From assembly GCF_000934605.2 (NCBI RefSeq), contig NZ_CP010897.2, positions 1,488,001 through 1,552,000 on the forward strand: a stretch of DNA of 64,000 bases, read 5' to 3'. Positions 51,426 through 59,169 of this stretch are shown one piece after another (position 1 is the stretch's first letter; every line of letters begins with the position of its first letter). The DNA is from Pandoraea vervacti. GTDB taxonomy: Bacteria; Pseudomonadota; Gammaproteobacteria; Burkholderiales; Burkholderiaceae. A program made the translations under genes and the position numbers. Under the pieces are notes generated by a model. It had not been told where the DNA came from and searched no databases. It saw only the letters and a list, made by a program, of their open reading frames with translations.

Positions 51426-52588
51426 TCGGCGCACAGGACTTCTCGTTGACACCCGATCAGTTGATGATCCAGGAGTCTGCCGCGCAGTTTCTCGACGACA
51501 GAAGCGCCTCGGCAATGGTGCGCGCCGCCATGGAATCGGCGTCGGGGTTCGATGCGTCACTCTGGACGGCGATGTCACAGGACCTTGGATGGACCGGGAC
51601 CCACATCCCCGAGGCCTATGGCGGACTGGATCTGTCCTTTGTCGAACTCACATTGCTGCTGGAGCAGATGGGGCGACGCCTCGCCTGCTCGCCGTTTTTT
51701 GCAACGGTGGTCATGGGCGCGACCACATTGATGATGGCAGCAGACCATGAGACCAAGGCTCGGCTCTTGCCGCAGATCGCCTCGGGCGAGCTGACGGCCA
51801 CCGTTGGCTTTGGCGCACGCGGCGTCGATTGGGACCCTGCCAGCGTCACCGCAGTCGCGGAACCTGTGGAGGGAGGCTACCGACTGTCGGGAGGCTTCCG
51901 GCATGTGCCCGATGGGAGCACGGCGGCGCTGCTTCTGCTGGTGGCACGGCTGCACGGGGAGATTGCATTGTTTTCGGTCAATGCCAATGCCGACGGGCTG
52001 ACGGCACGCGAGCACGCCAACCTCGATCGCACCCGGCGCATTGCACACGTAACGCTCGACGGCGTCGTCGTCGATTCGACGTCGCTGATATGTCGCGGGA
52101 CATCGCTCAACGATGCCTTGGCGCGTGTGCGGGCAATGGCAGGCATTGCATTGGCCTCGGAGCAACTGGGCGCCGCACAGCAGTGTCTGGACATGACACT
52201 GGCCTATGCCGCCGAGCGCGTGCAGTTCGGTCGTCCCATCAACAGCTTTCAGGCCGTCAAGCATCGATGTGCCGAAATGATGGTGAAGATCGAGGCCACC
52301 CGATCGGCGATATACGGTGCCGCGCGCTTTGTGACCACGACACCCGACACGGCGTCGCTGCTCCTGGAAGCGGCATGCGCGAAGACATTCGCATCGGAGG
52401 CGCTGTTTTTCTGCGCGCAGGAAGCCATTCAACTGCACGGTGGCGTGGGATTCACCTGGGAATACGATCCTCACCTCTATTTCAAGCGCGCGCAGGCCTC
52501 GTCCCAGTGGTTCGGAAGTCCGGGGACGTTGCGCGAGGAAGTCGCCATCTCGTTGCTCGACGCAGCCCGGCCAGTGAGTTGCCAATAA
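51422..52588 (+). CDS. Acyl-CoA dehydrogenase, partner-type subunit
   Basis: The 388-residue protein begins MIGAQDFSLTPDQLMIQESAAQF. It has no SEPGAGSD loop; GFGARGVDWDPASV stands in that region. The C-terminal AAERVQFGRPINSFQAVKHRCAEM and LHGGVGFTWEYDPHLYFKRAQAS are conserved. With the FadE30-like gene 18 bp downstream it makes a second probable heteromeric acyl-CoA dehydrogenase pair in this operon. Confidence 0.84.
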   Translation: MIGAQDFSLTPDQLMIQESAAQFLDDRSASAMVRAAMESASGFDASLWTAMSQDLGWTGTHIPEAYGGLDLSFVELTLLLEQMGRRLACSPFFATVVMGATTLMMAADHETKARLLPQIASGELTATVGFGARGVDWDPASVTAVAEPVEGGYRLSGGFRHVPDGSTAALLLLVARLHGEIALFSVNANADGLTAREHANLDRTRRIAHVTLDGVVVDSTSLICRGTSLNDALARVRAMAGIALASEQLGAAQQCLDMTLAYAAERVQFGRPINSFQAVKHRCAEMMVKIEATRSAIYGAARFVTTTPDTASLLLEAACAKTFASEALFFCAQEAIQLHGGVGFTWEYDPHLYFKRAQASSQWFGSPGTLREEVAISLLDAARPVSCQ

Positions 52589-52606
52589 GAACAGGAGTAT
52601 GGGCAG

Positions 52607-53812
52607 ATGAATCTCGCCGAACAAGACGAAGCTTTTCGCACGGAGGTTGCGCAATGGATGCGCGATCACCTGAGAGGAAAATTTGAATGCCTGCGCCACC
52701 GTGGTGGTGCTGGCGATGAAGACGCCTTTCCCGCGCTGCGCAAGGAGTGGGAGCAGGAGTTGGCGGCAGGGAAGTGGACGTGCGTCGGGTGGCCCCAAGC
52801 GTACGGCGGACGTGGGTTGTCCGTGGCGCAGCAGATCATTTTTCATGAAGAGTACGCGCGTGCTGGCGGTCCGGGTCACATCGGGCACCTCGGCGAGACG
52901 TTGCTGGGTCCCACGTTGATCGCCTACGGCACGCCGTCCCAGAAGGCGCGTTTTCTCCCCGGCATCGTGGCAGGGACCGAATACTGGTGCCAGGGGTATT
53001 CCGAACCCGGGGCGGGTTCCGATCTGGCCAACGTGCAAACCAGAGCGCGTCTCGACCAGACGACGGGCGAGTGGGTCATCGATGGCCAGAAGGTCTGGAC
53101 GTCTCTGGCGCACGAGTCACAGTGGATATTCGTCGTCGCTCGCTGCGAACCGGGCTCGCAAGGACACAAGGGACTCATCTTCCTGCTGGTGCCGCTGGAC
53201 CAGCCGGGGGTGGAAGTGCGGCCAATCCGGCAGATCACCGGAAGCTGCGAATTCAACGAGGTTTTCTTCGATGGTGCCCGCACCAGTGCCGAGAACGTCG
53301 TTGGCGAGCCTGGCGAGGGATGGAAAATCGCGATGGCGCTGCTCGGCTTCGAGCGCGGCCTGTCGTGGATCGGCATGCAGATGCACTTCGAGCATCAGTT
53401 ACAGCTCGTTTGCAAGGCTGCGCGTGAGGCGGGCACCGACAAGATTCCGTCGATCCGCGCGCGCATTGCCGATGCGTGGATGGGCCTGAAGGTCATGCAT
53501 TACAACACGCTGCGAACGCTCGCCGGCGGGCAGGATGGCAGCCTCACGCGCGAGGGCTACATCATCAAATACTACTGGTCGAACTGGCATCGCGATCTCG
53601 GCAAACTCGCGCTCGACGCGCTGGGACCGGAGGGCGACATCTTCATCGACGATTTCTCCAGGACACGACTGCAGCAGGTGTTTCTGTTCAGTCGCTCCGA
53701 CACGATCGTAGCCGGGACCAACGAAGTCCAACTCAATATCATCGCTGAACGTGCGCTCGGGATGCCCAAGGAAATGCGCCCGCAGAAGCCGACAACGGAG
53801 ACACGTGTATGA
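52607..53812 (+). CDS. fadE30: FadE30-like acyl-CoA dehydrogenase
   Basis: The 401-residue protein matches FadE30 over its length: GWPQAYGGRGLSVAQQIIFHEEYARA, GETLLGPTLIAYGTPSQKARFLPG, YWCQGYSEPGAGSDLANVQT, GQKVWTSLAHESQW, PIRQITGSCEFNEVFFDGART, and GTNEVQLNIIAERALGMPKE. FadE30 oxidises 5-OH HIP-CoA in the first beta-oxidation step after FadD3 and IpdF. The AGGAGT ribosome site and context place it in the ipd operon. Confidence 0.89.
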   Translation: MNLAEQDEAFRTEVAQWMRDHLRGKFECLRHRGGAGDEDAFPALRKEWEQELAAGKWTCVGWPQAYGGRGLSVAQQIIFHEEYARAGGPGHIGHLGETLLGPTLIAYGTPSQKARFLPGIVAGTEYWCQGYSEPGAGSDLANVQTRARLDQTTGEWVIDGQKVWTSLAHESQWIFVVARCEPGSQGHKGLIFLLVPLDQPGVEVRPIRQITGSCEFNEVFFDGARTSAENVVGEPGEGWKIAMALLGFERGLSWIGMQMHFEHQLQLVCKAAREAGTDKIPSIRARIADAWMGLKVMHYNTLRTLAGGQDGSLTREGYIIKYYWSNWHRDLGKLALDALGPEGDIFIDDFSRTRLQQVFLFSRSDTIVAGTNEVQLNIIAERALGMPKEMRPQKPTTETRV

Positions 53813-54600
53813 ATGCCGTGCTTACGCCCCAATACGTATCGGGTCATCACCTGCTTTCCGGCAAATCGGCGCTGGTGACCGCTGCTGCGGGTGGCGGAAT
53901 TGGTTATGCGACAGCGCAGCGGTTCGCGGAGGAGGGCGTGCGCGCTCTGTTTATCTCCGACGTGCACGAGCGGCGACTCGGCGAAGCCGTGGCCCGGCTA
54001 CGGGATGAAACCGGTCTTGATGCAATCTACAGCCGGGTATGCGACGTGACGCAGGAAGATCAGGTGCAGGCGCTGGTCGAAGACGCGGAAGACCGCCTGG
54101 GCGGGACGGATATTCTTTTCAATAACGCGGGACTCGGCGGGCAAAAGCGCATCACGGAGATGACGGACGCGGAATGGCTGCGAGTCATCGACGTTTCGCT
54201 CAACGGCACGTTTCGTATGACGCGCGCGATGCTGCGCAAGATGGAAGTGCGGCGTCGTGGGGCCATCGTCAACAATGCGTCCGTTCTGGGATGGCGCGCG
54301 CAAAAGGAGCAGGCGCACTACGCGGCTGCGAAAGCCGGTGTCATGGCGCTCACGCGGTGCAGCGCCCTTGAGGCGGCGGAATACGGCATTCGCATCAACG
54401 CCATCTCGCCGAGTATTGCCATGCACGAATTCCTCAAGAAGACGGCCGACGAGACGCTGCTCTCGGCATTGGCGGGCAATGAGGCGTTCGGACGTCCCGC
54501 CGAAGTCTGGGAAATGGCGAACGTCGCTGTGTTCCTTGCAAGCGATTATGCCTCCTACCTGGTCGGGGAAGTCATCTCCGCCAGCAGCCAACGCGCATGA
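53809..54600 (+). CDS. ipdF: IpdF-like 5-oxo/hydroxy-HIP-CoA reductase (SDR)
   Basis: The 263-residue SDR shares diagnostic stretches with IpdF (Rv3559c): LVTAAAGGGIGYATAQRF, SDVHERRLGEAVARL, VNNASVLGWRAQ, HYAAAKAGVMALTRCSALEAAEYGIRINAISPSIA, and FLASDYASYLVGEVISASSQ. IpdF reduces or oxidises the C5 oxygen of HIP-CoA before FadE30. The catalytic YAAAK is intact. The 4-bp overlap with fadE30 repeats the close functional association seen in actinobacteria. Confidence 0.9.
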   Translation: MNAVLTPQYVSGHHLLSGKSALVTAAAGGGIGYATAQRFAEEGVRALFISDVHERRLGEAVARLRDETGLDAIYSRVCDVTQEDQVQALVEDAEDRLGGTDILFNNAGLGGQKRITEMTDAEWLRVIDVSLNGTFRMTRAMLRKMEVRRRGAIVNNASVLGWRAQKEQAHYAAAKAGVMALTRCSALEAAEYGIRINAISPSIAMHEFLKKTADETLLSALAGNEAFGRPAEVWEMANVAVFLASDYASYLVGEVISASSQRA

Positions 54601-54604
54601 GGAA

Positions 54605-55066
54605 ATGATGGCGAAACACTTCAATTCGGCCGAGGCACTCCTGTGTGCGGCTGGAAGTTCGCTTGGCACGACCGAGTGGCTCGAGATTGATCAGGCGCGC
54701 GTCAATCAGTTCGCCGACGCGACCGGCGATCATCAATGGATTCATGTGGACGCCGAGCGGGCGAGCGCCGGGCCGTTCGGGGCCTGCATCGCGCATGGCT
54801 ACCTGACGCTCGCGCTGGCGGGCAGCTACTTCCTGTCTCGCCTCATCGATGTGCGCATGCGCATGGGCGTGAACTATGGATGCGAGAAAATCCGTTTCCC
54901 GGCGCCGGTGCCTGTCGGCCGGAGAGTCCGCGCGCATGGCGAGATCGTGAGCGTCGCCCCGGTCGATGGCGGCGGCGTTCATGCGGTCATCCGCGTCACG
55001 GTCGAGATCGAAGGCGGTGAGCGCCCTGCGTGCGTCGCGGACACAGTGTCGCGCTACTACTTCTGA
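54605..55066 (+). CDS. MaoC-family (R)-specific enoyl-CoA hydratase
   Basis: The 153-residue single hot-dog protein has the MaoC hydratase site FADATGDHQWIHVDAERA with the catalytic Asp/His, followed by GPFGACIAHGYLTLALAG. It begins 5 bp after ipdF, with ATG at 54605 or 54608. It probably hydrates the enoyl-CoA product of the FadE30 enzyme. It is the last gene of the ipd operon; a hairpin (55080-55096) follows. Confidence 0.88.
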   Translation: MMAKHFNSAEALLCAAGSSLGTTEWLEIDQARVNQFADATGDHQWIHVDAERASAGPFGACIAHGYLTLALAGSYFLSRLIDVRMRMGVNYGCEKIRFPAPVPVGRRVRAHGEIVSVAPVDGGGVHAVIRVTVEIEGGERPACVADTVSRYYF

Positions 55067-55434
55067 GTCTGATATGGGGGGCTTCCTCGGGAAGCCACCC
55101 ATGCCGCCTGTCTTCCTTTCGCTTCCCCCGTTCTCGGATCGCGCCACTGACGCGCGCGGCATGCGCCTTTTTGCGCGTGTTGCCTCAACTCGCCTGCCTC
55201 GGGTCTTGTCCCTATCCCGCCGAATTCTTCTTGTCCCTGTCGCTCGATAGTCCGGTCGGACGATGAGAACTGATGCAGGGTCTTCTACCTTAGAGGTACG
55301 CGGTCGGCGAATGAAATTACGTAGCGGCCGCGGCGGTCGCGATTCACGACACTGGCGCGGATATGTGCACCTCTCGTCGCCCAACTGGCCGCGTCGCACG
55401 CACATCACGATTTCTAAGCACAGAGGCTCATGCA
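55067..55434 (+). other. Intergenic region between the ipd operon and cysD (368 bp)
   Basis: No gene is seen here. Near the left end a perfect 7-bp stem GGCTTCC / GGAAGCC (55080-55096, 3-nt loop) follows the MaoC stop; it lacks a T-run and may be a weak terminator. Promoter 10 lies at 55248-55291. The rest, including the leader of about 135 nt before cysD, shows no recognised riboswitch. Confidence 0.6.
55248..55291 (+). promoter_or_regulatory. Catabolic-regulon promoter 10 (cysD-cysNC and following genes)
   Basis: TAGTCC-GGTC-GGACGATG (55248-55265), 20 nt, then TACCTT (55286-55291). It places sulfate activation genes under the same apparent control as steroid genes. Confidence 0.78.
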
Positions 55435-56400
55435 ATGCTTATCGAGAGTCAAACCCTGCTCGAAGAGCGGAAACCTACGCCGACCGTCGGCGACCAGACC
55501 TACTCGTTGACCCACCTTCAGCGACTTGAGGCCGAGAGCATCGACATCATGCGAGAGGCCGTCTCCGAATCGGAAAATCCGGTCATGCTCTACTCGATCG
55601 GCAAGGACAGTTCGGTGCTGCTCCATCTGGCGATGAAAGCCTTCTATCCCTCGAAGCCGCCGTTCAAGCTTTTGCATGTCGACACGACATGGAAATTTCG
55701 CGACATGTACAAGTTTCGCGATCAGATGGTGGAAAAGCTCGGGCTTGAACTGCTGACTTACCGGAACCCGGAGGCGATCGAGCGCAACATCAATCCGTTC
55801 GATCACGGATCGGCGCTTCATACGGATATCTGGAAGACGCAGGGTCTCAAGCAGGCACTCGATAAGTATGGCTTCGATGCCGCATTCGGCGGCGCTCGCC
55901 GTGATGAGGAAAAGTCGCGGGCAAAGGAGCGGATCTTCTCCTTCCGCACGGCGCAGCATCGGTGGGATCCGAAAATGCAGCGTCCGGAACTCTGGCGACT
56001 GTATAACGCGCGCAAGAGCAAGGGCGAAAGCATGCGCGTATTTCCGATCTCGAATTGGACCGAGCTCGATATCTGGCAGTACATCTATCTCGAAAACATC
56101 CCGCTCGTGCCGCTTTACTTTGCGGCGCAGCGTCCGGTCGTGGAGCGAGACGGCATGCTGATCATGGTCGACGACGATCGTCTTCCGTTGCGCCCGGGCG
56201 AGACGCCGATGATGAAGAGCGTTCGTTTTCGCACGCTTGGCTGCTATCCGCTCACCGGTGCCGTGGAAAGCGAAGCGACGTCGTTGACGCAGATCATTCA
56301 GGAAATGCTGCTCACGAAGACATCGGAGCGCCAGGGGCGACTCATCGACCACGACTCCAGCGGGTCGATGGAAAAGAAAAAGCAGGAGGGGTATTTCTAA
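55435..56400 (+). CDS. cysD: Sulfate adenylyltransferase subunit 2
   Basis: The 321-residue PP-loop ATP-sulfurylase small subunit begins MLIESQTLLEERKPTPTV. It has YSIGKDSSVLLHLAMKAF (PP-loop), LHVDTTWKFRDMYKFRD, FGGARRDEEKSRAKERIFSFR, RTLGCYPLTGAVES and ends KKKQEGYF. It adenylates sulfate with CysN, driven by GTP. The ATG at 55435 has a GAGG site. The cysNC ATG overlaps its stop by one base. No other cysteine-biosynthesis gene is nearby, but a catabolic promoter is upstream. Confidence 0.95.
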   Translation: MLIESQTLLEERKPTPTVGDQTYSLTHLQRLEAESIDIMREAVSESENPVMLYSIGKDSSVLLHLAMKAFYPSKPPFKLLHVDTTWKFRDMYKFRDQMVEKLGLELLTYRNPEAIERNINPFDHGSALHTDIWKTQGLKQALDKYGFDAAFGGARRDEEKSRAKERIFSFRTAQHRWDPKMQRPELWRLYNARKSKGESMRVFPISNWTELDIWQYIYLENIPLVPLYFAAQRPVVERDGMLIMVDDDRLPLRPGETPMMKSVRFRTLGCYPLTGAVESEATSLTQIIQEMLLTKTSERQGRLIDHDSSGSMEKKKQEGYF

Positions 56401-58319
56401 TGGCACACGTATCCGGTCTGATTGCAGAAGACATCGAGAAATACTTGCAGGTGCATCAGCAAAAGAGCCTTTTGCGATTCATTACCTGCGGCAGCGTCGA
56501 CGACGGCAAGAGTACGCTGATCGGCCGACTGCTCTACGAGTCGAAAATGCTCTTCGAAGACCAGCTCGCAGCGCTGGAGTCCGATTCGAAGAAGGTCGGC
56601 ACGCAAGGTGGCGACCTCGATTTCGCGCTCTTGGTCGACGGCCTGGCGGCGGAGCGCGAGCAGGGAATCACCATCGACGTCGCGTATCGGTTCTTTTCCA
56701 CGGATCGTCGCAAGTTCATCGTGGCCGACACGCCGGGCCATGAGCAATACACGCGCAACATGATTACCGGCGCGTCCACGGCCGATGTGGCGATCATGAT
56801 GATCGACGCGCGCAAGGGCGTGCTCACGCAAACCCGCCGTCACAGCTATCTGATCTCGCTCATCGGCATCCGGCATGTCGTGCTGGCGATCAACAAGCTC
56901 GACATGGTGGATTACTCGCAGGAAGTGTTCGACCGAATCGTTGCGGAGTATCGGGAGTTCGGCAAGCAGATCGGCATCGAAACGTTCCTGGCGATTCCGA
57001 TGTCGGCGCTCAAGGGCGACAACATCACCGAGCGCAGCGATCACACGCCGTGGTATCACGGCCCGACGCTGATGGACTTCCTGGAGTCGGTGGAGGTCGA
57101 CAACGATCTGGCGCAACGTGGCCCGTTCCGCATGCCCGTGCAATGGGTCAACCGACCCAATCTCGATTTCCGTGGTTTTTCCGGCCGCGTGGTGGGTGGC
57201 GCTATCGAGCCGGGCGCGCGAGTGAGGGTGCTGCCGTCGGGACGGGAGAGCACGGTCGATCTGATCGTCACCCGCGACGGCAACCTTGGACGGGCGGTGG
57301 CGGGGCAGTCCGTGACGATTACGTTGAAGGACGAGATCGATATCAGCCGGGGCGATGTCCTGACGGTCAGTGCGTCGCCGGCGCCGGTCGCCGATCAGTT
57401 CGAGGCCAACGTCGTCTGGATGAGCGACGAAGCCATGCTGCCGGGGCGGCCCTATCTGATGAAAATCGGTGCGCGCACGGTGGGCGTCACGATCGCCGTA
57501 CCCAAATACAAAATCAACGTCAACACGCTCGAGCACCTTGCTGCAAAAACGCTTGAACTCAACGAGATCGGCGTGTGCAACCTGCATCTGGATCAGGCCA
57601 TCGCGTTCGATCCGTACCGCGAAAACCGCGACATGGGCGGGTTCATCATTGTCGACAGGCTCACCAATGCGACGGTGGGTGCGGGCATGTTGCACTTCGC
57701 GCTGCGCAGGTCACAAAACATTCACTGGCAGGCGATCGAAGTCAACAAGGACGCCCACGCGCAGTTGAAGGGCCAGACGCCGGCTGTCATCTGGTTCACG
57801 GGGCTCTCGGGCGCAGGAAAATCGACGATCGCCAATCTCGTCGAAAAGAAGCTGCACGCGCTGGGTCGTCACACTTATCTGCTCGACGGGGACAATATCC
57901 GCCATGGCCTGAACAAGGACCTTGGCTTCACCGAAGCGGATCGTGTCGAGAACATCCGCCGCGTGGGCGAGGTGTCCCGCCTCATGGTCGACGCCGGGCT
58001 TCTGACGCTGGTTTCGTTCATCTCCCCGTTCCGGGCCGAACGCGAGATGGCTCGCAGTCTCGTGAGTCCGGGAGAGTTTGTCGAGGTGTTTATCGATACC
58101 CCGTTGTCCGTGGCGGAACAGCGCGATCCCAAGGGCCTGTACAAGAAAGCCCGACGTGGTGACCTGAAGAACTTCACGGGTATCGATTCTCCCTATGAGG
58201 CGCCGGAGAATCCGGAGCTTCGTGTGGACACCACGCAGATGGCCCCGGAGGATGCCGCCGAGAAGATCGTGCAGTTCCTGCAGGCGCGTGGGTTGCTGGA
58301 GCGAGCGAGCACTGCGTAA
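56400..58319 (+). CDS. cysNC: Bifunctional sulfate adenylyltransferase subunit 1 / adenylylsulfate kinase
   Basis: The 639-residue fusion has a GTPase domain: G1 GSVDDGKST, G3 DTPGHEQYTRNM, G4 NKLDMVD. EF-Tu-like beta-barrels follow, and a C-terminal APS kinase domain begins near residue 455 (WFTGLSGAGKSTIANLVEKKL, LDGDNIRHGLNKDLGF, VSFISPFRAEREMAR). With CysD it makes APS and then PAPS. PAPS may feed assimilation or sulfonation; no sulfotransferase or PAPS reductase gene is in the window. All motifs look intact. Confidence 0.95.
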   Translation: MAHVSGLIAEDIEKYLQVHQQKSLLRFITCGSVDDGKSTLIGRLLYESKMLFEDQLAALESDSKKVGTQGGDLDFALLVDGLAAEREQGITIDVAYRFFSTDRRKFIVADTPGHEQYTRNMITGASTADVAIMMIDARKGVLTQTRRHSYLISLIGIRHVVLAINKLDMVDYSQEVFDRIVAEYREFGKQIGIETFLAIPMSALKGDNITERSDHTPWYHGPTLMDFLESVEVDNDLAQRGPFRMPVQWVNRPNLDFRGFSGRVVGGAIEPGARVRVLPSGRESTVDLIVTRDGNLGRAVAGQSVTITLKDEIDISRGDVLTVSASPAPVADQFEANVVWMSDEAMLPGRPYLMKIGARTVGVTIAVPKYKINVNTLEHLAAKTLELNEIGVCNLHLDQAIAFDPYRENRDMGGFIIVDRLTNATVGAGMLHFALRRSQNIHWQAIEVNKDAHAQLKGQTPAVIWFTGLSGAGKSTIANLVEKKLHALGRHTYLLDGDNIRHGLNKDLGFTEADRVENIRRVGEVSRLMVDAGLLTLVSFISPFRAEREMARSLVSPGEFVEVFIDTPLSVAEQRDPKGLYKKARRGDLKNFTGIDSPYEAPENPELRVDTTQMAPEDAAEKIVQFLQARGLLERASTA

Positions 58320-58378
58320 AACTCTCTATGGTTTGGCCGAGGGCGTCGGAGTAGCCTGAGCTCCCTGCAAACGGCGAT

Positions 58379-58400
58379 GGCTTGCCATCATTGGCAAGCC
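58379..58400. promoter_or_regulatory. Inverted repeat between cysNC and the following SDR
   Basis: Perfect 8-bp arms GGCTTGCC / GGCAAGCC surround ATCATT. It ends 21 bp before the SDR ATG (58422). It may be an operator or an attenuating RNA hairpin. No TAGTC/GGACGATG motif is present here. Confidence 0.45.
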
Positions 58401-58421
58401 AAAAGAACGATAGAGAGCGCG

Positions 58422-59153
58422 ATGTACAAAAGTCTCAATTTTGACTTCAAGAACGTGCGAGCGGTTGTGACAGGCGGAACGTCCGGCATTGGCAATGCGA
58501 CGGCAAGGGCGTTACTGAACGCTGGCGCGTCGGTGCTGGTGACCGGTACCTCCGCCACGGCGCAAGCCTATGGCGAGGTGATCGACGGTTTTGAGTACCG
58601 GCAACTGGATCTCGGCGACAGCGCGTCGATTCAGGCATTCGTCGAGAGTGTCGGCGCGGTCGATGTCCTCGTGAACAATGCCGGCCGGATCATGCCCGAC
58701 GCGTCGTTCGGCCAGGCAGTTCAGGTCAACCTGAACGCCGTGTACGAGATCAGCGCGGGTTTATGGCCTCGCCTGAAACAGAGTACGGCGCCGGGCGGCG
58801 CGGCGATCGTCAACATTGCTTCGATGATGTCTTACTTCGGCAGTCCCCACTTGCCGGGATACGGCGCCGCAAAGGCCGGCGTGGTGCAACTGACGAAGAC
58901 GCTGGCGGCCGGCTGGGCAAAGGATGGTATTCGCGTCAATGCCGTTGCTGCCGGAAGTGTTGCGACGGCAATGACGGCGGAGTACGCGAACGATCCGCAC
59001 TGGCAACAGGTGGTATCCGGCAAAACGCCGCTGGGGCGTTGGGCCAGACCGGAGGAGATTGCCGCGCCGATTCTGTTTCTTTGCTCGGACGCCAGCAGTT
59101 TCGTCACCGGTCATACGCTTGTGGTGGACGGTGGCTATTCGATTATCGATTAA
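58422..59153 (+). CDS. SDR-family oxidoreductase
   Basis: The 243-residue product begins MYKSLNFDFKNVRAVVTGGTSGIGNATARALL. NNAG is present and the Ser is in NIASMMSYFG. YGAAKAGVVQLTKTLAAGWAKDGIRVNAVAAG holds the Tyr/Lys and the Asn motif. ARPEEIAAPILFLCSDASSFVTGHTLVVDGG closes the fold. The start is chosen at ATG 58422 with GAGAG upstream; an earlier in-frame ATG lies in the inverted repeat. It is placed between cysNC and another SDR. Confidence 0.84.
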   Translation: MYKSLNFDFKNVRAVVTGGTSGIGNATARALLNAGASVLVTGTSATAQAYGEVIDGFEYRQLDLGDSASIQAFVESVGAVDVLVNNAGRIMPDASFGQAVQVNLNAVYEISAGLWPRLKQSTAPGGAAIVNIASMMSYFGSPHLPGYGAAKAGVVQLTKTLAAGWAKDGIRVNAVAAGSVATAMTAEYANDPHWQQVVSGKTPLGRWARPEEIAAPILFLCSDASSFVTGHTLVVDGGYSIID

Positions 59154-59169
59154 AAAAATAGGAGGAGAC

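Noticed and set aside
58350..58382. Loose motif-like string (TAGCCTGAGC ... GGCGATGG) before the SDR at 58422
   Set aside because: The half-site differs in several bases and the spacing is wrong; no -10-like hexamer follows at 21 nt.
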